Source: Kiritimatiellia bacterium (lineage in GTDB: Bacteria > Verrucomicrobiota > Kiritimatiellia > RFP12 > UBA1067). Taken from it: a stretch of DNA of 16,360 nt. The notes below the pieces were generated by a model, which had not been told where the DNA came from, searched no databases, and saw only the letters and a program-made list of their open reading frames with translations. Made by a program: the position numbers and the translations under genes. The stretch covers positions 1-16,360 of the forward strand of contig JAFRBA010000162.1 of the NCBI GenBank assembly GCA_017405115.1. Reading direction: 5' to 3'. Shown here in pieces: positions 13,650-16,360 of the stretch (position 1 is its first letter; every line of letters begins with the position of its first letter).

Positions 13650-16103
13650 GTGGCACTGAAAACGGTCACGGCGTCGCTTGCGGCATTATGCATTGCCAGC
13701 GCGCAGGCGGCTTTCGACAGGGCAAGGTTTCGAGAGCCGGAGAGCCTGTTTTCGCCGGGATACTTCTGGATGTGGAACGATCGGCTCGATGCGGCGAAGC
13801 TGAACGCACAGCTCGACGACATGGCGTCGAACGGAGTGCGCAGCGTCTGCATACATCCAGTCCCGGATGGTTTCCGCCCCGGCAAGTTCCGCTCGAACAT
13901 GTCGCCCGGCTATCTTACGCCGGAATACCTTTCCATATTCTCAAACGTCATCGACCACGTAGCAGGGCTTGGCATGAACGCCTGGCTCTACGACGAGGGA
14001 GGGTGGCCGTCTGGCGGCGCTTGCGGGATGGTTGCGGCATCGGACGGGGAGGGGCGTTTTCGGCAGGCTTTTTTCGGGTGCGGGGATTCTGGTTCCGAGG
14101 GCGGCGCAATGTGGCGAAGACCGTATGGCGCAGGAAGGGACAACTACCCGTCGGTCATTGAACCTGGCGCGACGGAGCGGTTTGTCGAATTCACCCATGA
14201 ATCGTATGCGCGATACGTCGGCAGGCACTTCGGCAAGGCCGTGCGCTTTGCCTTTATGGACGAGCCCAGCCATCCGGTCTGCAACCTGAACGGCCATGTC
14301 GGGTGGGCGACGGATTTTGCGGATGAGTTCGTGCGCCGCAAGGGGTATGACATTCTGCCGTTCATGCCAGAGCTGCTTGCGCGCAAGCGGGAGACGCTGG
14401 ATGACCGTCTGACACGAGTGCGCATCGACTACCATGAAGTCATGGCGGATTTGTTCGTCGAGAGGTTTCTCGTTCCGATTCGGCGGTGGTGCCGTTCCCA
14501 CGGCGTCCTGTCGGGAGGCCATCTTGACGGCGAGGATGTGCCGGAGCTTTCCGGCAAGTACGGACACGGGGCTCTGCTGAAGAGCCTTCGGGCGCTGGAT
14601 GTGCCGGGCGTTGATGCAATTTGGCGGCAGCTCTATCCGTCGTCTGTCGTGGATGCCGGCCGACAGGCGCCATTCCCGCGATATGCTGCGTCCGCCGCGC
14701 ACCAGAACGGCACAATGCACGTGCTTTCCGAATCGTTTGGGATCTATGGAGACTCGCTGACCCCCGACGAGATGAAGTGGGTAGTGGACTTCCAGATGGT
14801 ACGCGGTGCAAACCTGTTCGTATTCGGGTACTACGCATTGTCGAACGCAGGGCAGTGGATGGCGCTCTTCGAGCCTCATGCCGGTCCGGTCGCTCCTTAT
14901 TGGGAGTTTCAAAGGCCGTTCTTCGAATACGTCGCACGCACGTCGTCGATGCTGGCGCAGGGTGACGCGGCGACTGACATCGCGGTCTTGTATGACGAAC
15001 GGGGGTTCCGCGCAGGCGGGATTTACGCGGACATGGCGGGAACTGCCCATCATGCCGTGGCGGGGATGCTCGACCGCATGAACTGCGAATACGAGTTCAT
15101 CGACGAATATCAGATTGCAGATGCCGGAATCGACAACGGGAAGCTTGTCGTCGGGGCTATGCGCTACGGTACGGTCGTCATTCCGTCCTCCCGGTGGATG
15201 GGCGATTCGGCCAGGCGCAGGCTTGAAGACTTTCGCGTGGCAGGAGGCAATGTGCTTGGGCCGGATGAGCTTGACAAGGTTGTGCCGACGATGCGGATAA
15301 GAGGGGAGCTTAGGCGGGAATTGCGCGTGGCGAAGCGAAAGAGCGGAAGCGAGATGCTGTATTTTATCGTGAACGAGAGCCAGTGGCCGGGCGATGTCTC
15401 GCTGGAGTTCGCCGAGCCAGGCAACGTGGTGTGGTGCAATGCCGAGAAGGGGCGATATGTCGAGACGGGCGCCGTCTCCGGGATTCTTGACTGGCACTTC
15501 CCCGCATTCGGGTCGTCAATGTTCGTCGTCGGCGCTTCGGCGGACGAATGCAAGCCGATTTCCGGCACGACGGTCACAAATGAACTTTCAAGCGGCTGGA
15601 CGGTCAGAAAGACCGCCGACCACGTCGTAGGCAAGTCGGATTTCGAGATTGTGAACCACGACGACGAGCCGGTCAGGACGTCTCTTGGCGACTGGAGAAA
15701 GACCTTTGGCGATTCGTTCAGCGGCAAGGCCGTCTATCGCACGGAATTCGTCGTCAGGAGGGGTGGTCGCGCCATGCTGGATCTCGGACGCGTGTGCTGG
15801 GCGTGCGGTGTAAGGCTGAATGGCAAAGATGCCGGAAAGAAGTTTTTCGGGCCGTACCGGTTTGACGTCCGTCTTGAAGAGGGCCTAAACGTACTGGAAG
15901 TAACGGTTGCCAACACGCTTGCGAATGCGCTTTCTGCCCCATGCGTGCGGGACAGGATAGCAAATGACTTTCCGCCAGTGTCAGTATACGACAGGCGGCA
16001 AGGCGCATTTGACAAGTCCAACAACGAAAGTGGGCTCTTTGGCCCGGTATGGATCATTTCCGGTCCTGAGATCGAATGCGCAGGGAACGCCATAGGGTCT
16101 TGA
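13650..16103 (+). CDS. Secreted GH106-like putative alpha-L-rhamnosidase
   Basis: It is 817 residues. GTG at 13650 is chosen because AGGTGA (13640-13645) lies 4 bases upstream and the resulting N-terminus is a clear signal peptide (about 1-20, ending AQA); the ATG at 13645 is in another frame and stops at once. The N-terminal part shows the family pattern of GH106-like enzymes: SPGYFWMWND, then QLDDMASNGVRSVCIHP, SPGYLTPEY, and WLYDEGGWPSGG (D115-E116). Further candidate catalytic carboxylates are D204-E205 in FAFMDEPSH and E361 in VLSESFGIYGD; which of them act is not decided. A C-terminal galactose-binding-like beta-sandwich lies at about 690-800 (AVYRTEFVVRRGG, LNVLEVTVANTLAN). GH106 enzymes remove terminal alpha-L-rhamnose from pectic and other glycans. 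With its GH2 and GH39 neighbours this points to a rhamnose-containing branched substrate. A distant non-rhamnosidase relative cannot be excluded. Confidence 0.82.
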   Translation: MALKTVTASLAALCIASAQAAFDRARFREPESLFSPGYFWMWNDRLDAAKLNAQLDDMASNGVRSVCIHPVPDGFRPGKFRSNMSPGYLTPEYLSIFSNVIDHVAGLGMNAWLYDEGGWPSGGACGMVAASDGEGRFRQAFFGCGDSGSEGGAMWRRPYGAGRDNYPSVIEPGATERFVEFTHESYARYVGRHFGKAVRFAFMDEPSHPVCNLNGHVGWATDFADEFVRRKGYDILPFMPELLARKRETLDDRLTRVRIDYHEVMADLFVERFLVPIRRWCRSHGVLSGGHLDGEDVPELSGKYGHGALLKSLRALDVPGVDAIWRQLYPSSVVDAGRQAPFPRYAASAAHQNGTMHVLSESFGIYGDSLTPDEMKWVVDFQMVRGANLFVFGYYALSNAGQWMALFEPHAGPVAPYWEFQRPFFEYVARTSSMLAQGDAATDIAVLYDERGFRAGGIYADMAGTAHHAVAGMLDRMNCEYEFIDEYQIADAGIDNGKLVVGAMRYGTVVIPSSRWMGDSARRRLEDFRVAGGNVLGPDELDKVVPTMRIRGELRRELRVAKRKSGSEMLYFIVNESQWPGDVSLEFAEPGNVVWCNAEKGRYVETGAVSGILDWHFPAFGSSMFVVGASADECKPISGTTVTNELSSGWTVRKTADHVVGKSDFEIVNHDDEPVRTSLGDWRKTFGDSFSGKAVYRTEFVVRRGGRAMLDLGRVCWACGVRLNGKDAGKKFFGPYRFDVRLEEGLNVLEVTVANTLANALSAPCVRDRIANDFPPVSVYDRRQGAFDKSNNESGLFGPVWIISGPEIECAGNAIGS

Positions 16104-16111
16104 CCTTTTTT
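16094..16111 (+). terminator. Weak hairpin plus T-run after the GH106-like gene
   Basis: AGGGT, loop CTTG, then ACCTT forms a 5-bp stem (one G-T pair) overlapping the stop codon, followed by a run of six T in total (16106-16111). It resembles a very short intrinsic terminator. It may end or only attenuate the operon before the small gene at 16161. Confidence 0.25.
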
Positions 16112-16146
16112 CCGTAATTTTCTGAACACTTTTGGCGGCAAACACA

Positions 16147-16152
16147 AAGGAG
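16147..16152 (+). promoter_or_regulatory. Ribosome binding site of the small secreted peptide
   Basis: AAGGAG ends 8 bases before the ATG at 16161. It is the best-matched such site near the end of the window and is the main reason to believe the short gene is translated. Confidence 0.65.
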
Positions 16153-16160
16153 ATACGAAT

Positions 16161-16301
16161 ATGAAGATGATGATGGTTTCTGCTTGTGCAATGGCTGACG
16201 CGTTCGCGGCGGTTGCGGCGAATCCAGGGACAGACGTCACCGACATCCTCTTCCCCAAGAAGCCGGACGCGGAAGTCGGCCAGCCAGCGGCGAAGCACTG
16301 A
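16161..16301 (+). CDS. Small secreted peptide, 46 residues, unknown function
   Basis: A short frame from the ATG at 16161 to TGA at 16299-16301 follows an excellent ribosome binding site. The first 20 residues (MKMMMVSACAMADAFAAVAA) look like a signal peptide, although an aspartate in the hydrophobic part is unusual. Cleavage after AVAA would leave a 26-residue mature peptide starting NPGTDVTDILFPKKPD and ending in histidine. I recognise no family. It lies 57 bp after the GH106-like gene and could be the last member of the operon or an independent small gene. The signal peptide might also mark a protein shortened by a frameshift, but the downstream frames end at the window edge and cannot be judged. 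Confidence 0.55.
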   Translation: MKMMMVSACAMADAFAAVAANPGTDVTDILFPKKPDAEVGQPAAKH

Positions 16302-16360
16302 GCCGGCGGGCAGGCCCAGCCTTCCCGGCGGCATGCGCAACGCCCGCGCAGACTGCAAGG

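Noticed and set aside
13941..15497. 518-residue open frame on the minus strand
   Set aside because: Antisense to the GH106-like gene; composition is that of a shadow frame.
16333..16360. Start of another gene at the ATG at 16333
   Set aside because: No ribosome binding site precedes it and only nine codons are visible before the window ends.
1..16360. tRNA, rRNA, CRISPR arrays, insertion sequences, attachment sites
   Set aside because: I saw no tRNA-like cloverleaf, spaced direct repeats of CRISPR type, or transposase-like protein; the repeats present are short tandem arrays of 7 or 9 bp.

Overview
The window is a bacterial polysaccharide-degradation locus with high GC (roughly 60% by eye). 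The secreted glycosidases with CBM9-like and LamG/ConA-like modules, the NarL-type kinase with a multi-domain periplasmic sensor, and the short heptanucleotide repeats at gene edges suggest a Kiritimatiellota/Lentisphaerota/Verrucomicrobiota-type genome, possibly from an anaerobic or gut habitat. This placement is inference from gene style; there is no marker gene in the window.

Layout: (1) 1-638, plus strand, is the C-terminal end of a larger secreted protein ending in a CBM9-like domain. (2) 654-3406, minus strand, is a two-component operon: a sensor histidine kinase with signal peptide, four OB-like periplasmic segments and one membrane helix, then a LuxR/NarL response regulator overlapping it by ATGA. 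(3) 3407-3521 is a divergent promoter region with two extended -10 promoters and a perfect 10-bp inverted repeat. (4) 3522-16103, plus strand, is a tightly packed, probably co-transcribed set: a 1110-residue LamG-module protein, a GH39-like glycosidase, a GH2 glycosidase, a CBM9 + GH123/DUF4091-like protein and a GH106-like putative alpha-L-rhamnosidase. Junctions are 15 bp, 49 bp, a 4-bp overlap and 9 bp. (5) 16161-16301 encodes a 46-residue small secreted peptide. The last 59 bases hold nothing I can support.

Working together: every plus-strand product appears to carry an export signal. Surface LamG/CBM9 modules could bind a polysaccharide, and the GH39, GH2, GH123-like and GH106-like enzymes could remove different sugars from one branched glycan. 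The kinase/regulator pair is the obvious candidate for sensing that glycan or its fragments. No transporter, SusC/D pair or sulfatase is present here.

The most unusual signal is a set of degenerate 7-bp tandem repeats (units GTGCAAA, AAATGTN, AGTGGTY, CCACGAA) around and inside the GH39 and GH2 genes. They supply start codons, parts of signal peptides and in-frame coding segments, as if intergenic repeats have been turned into leader peptides.
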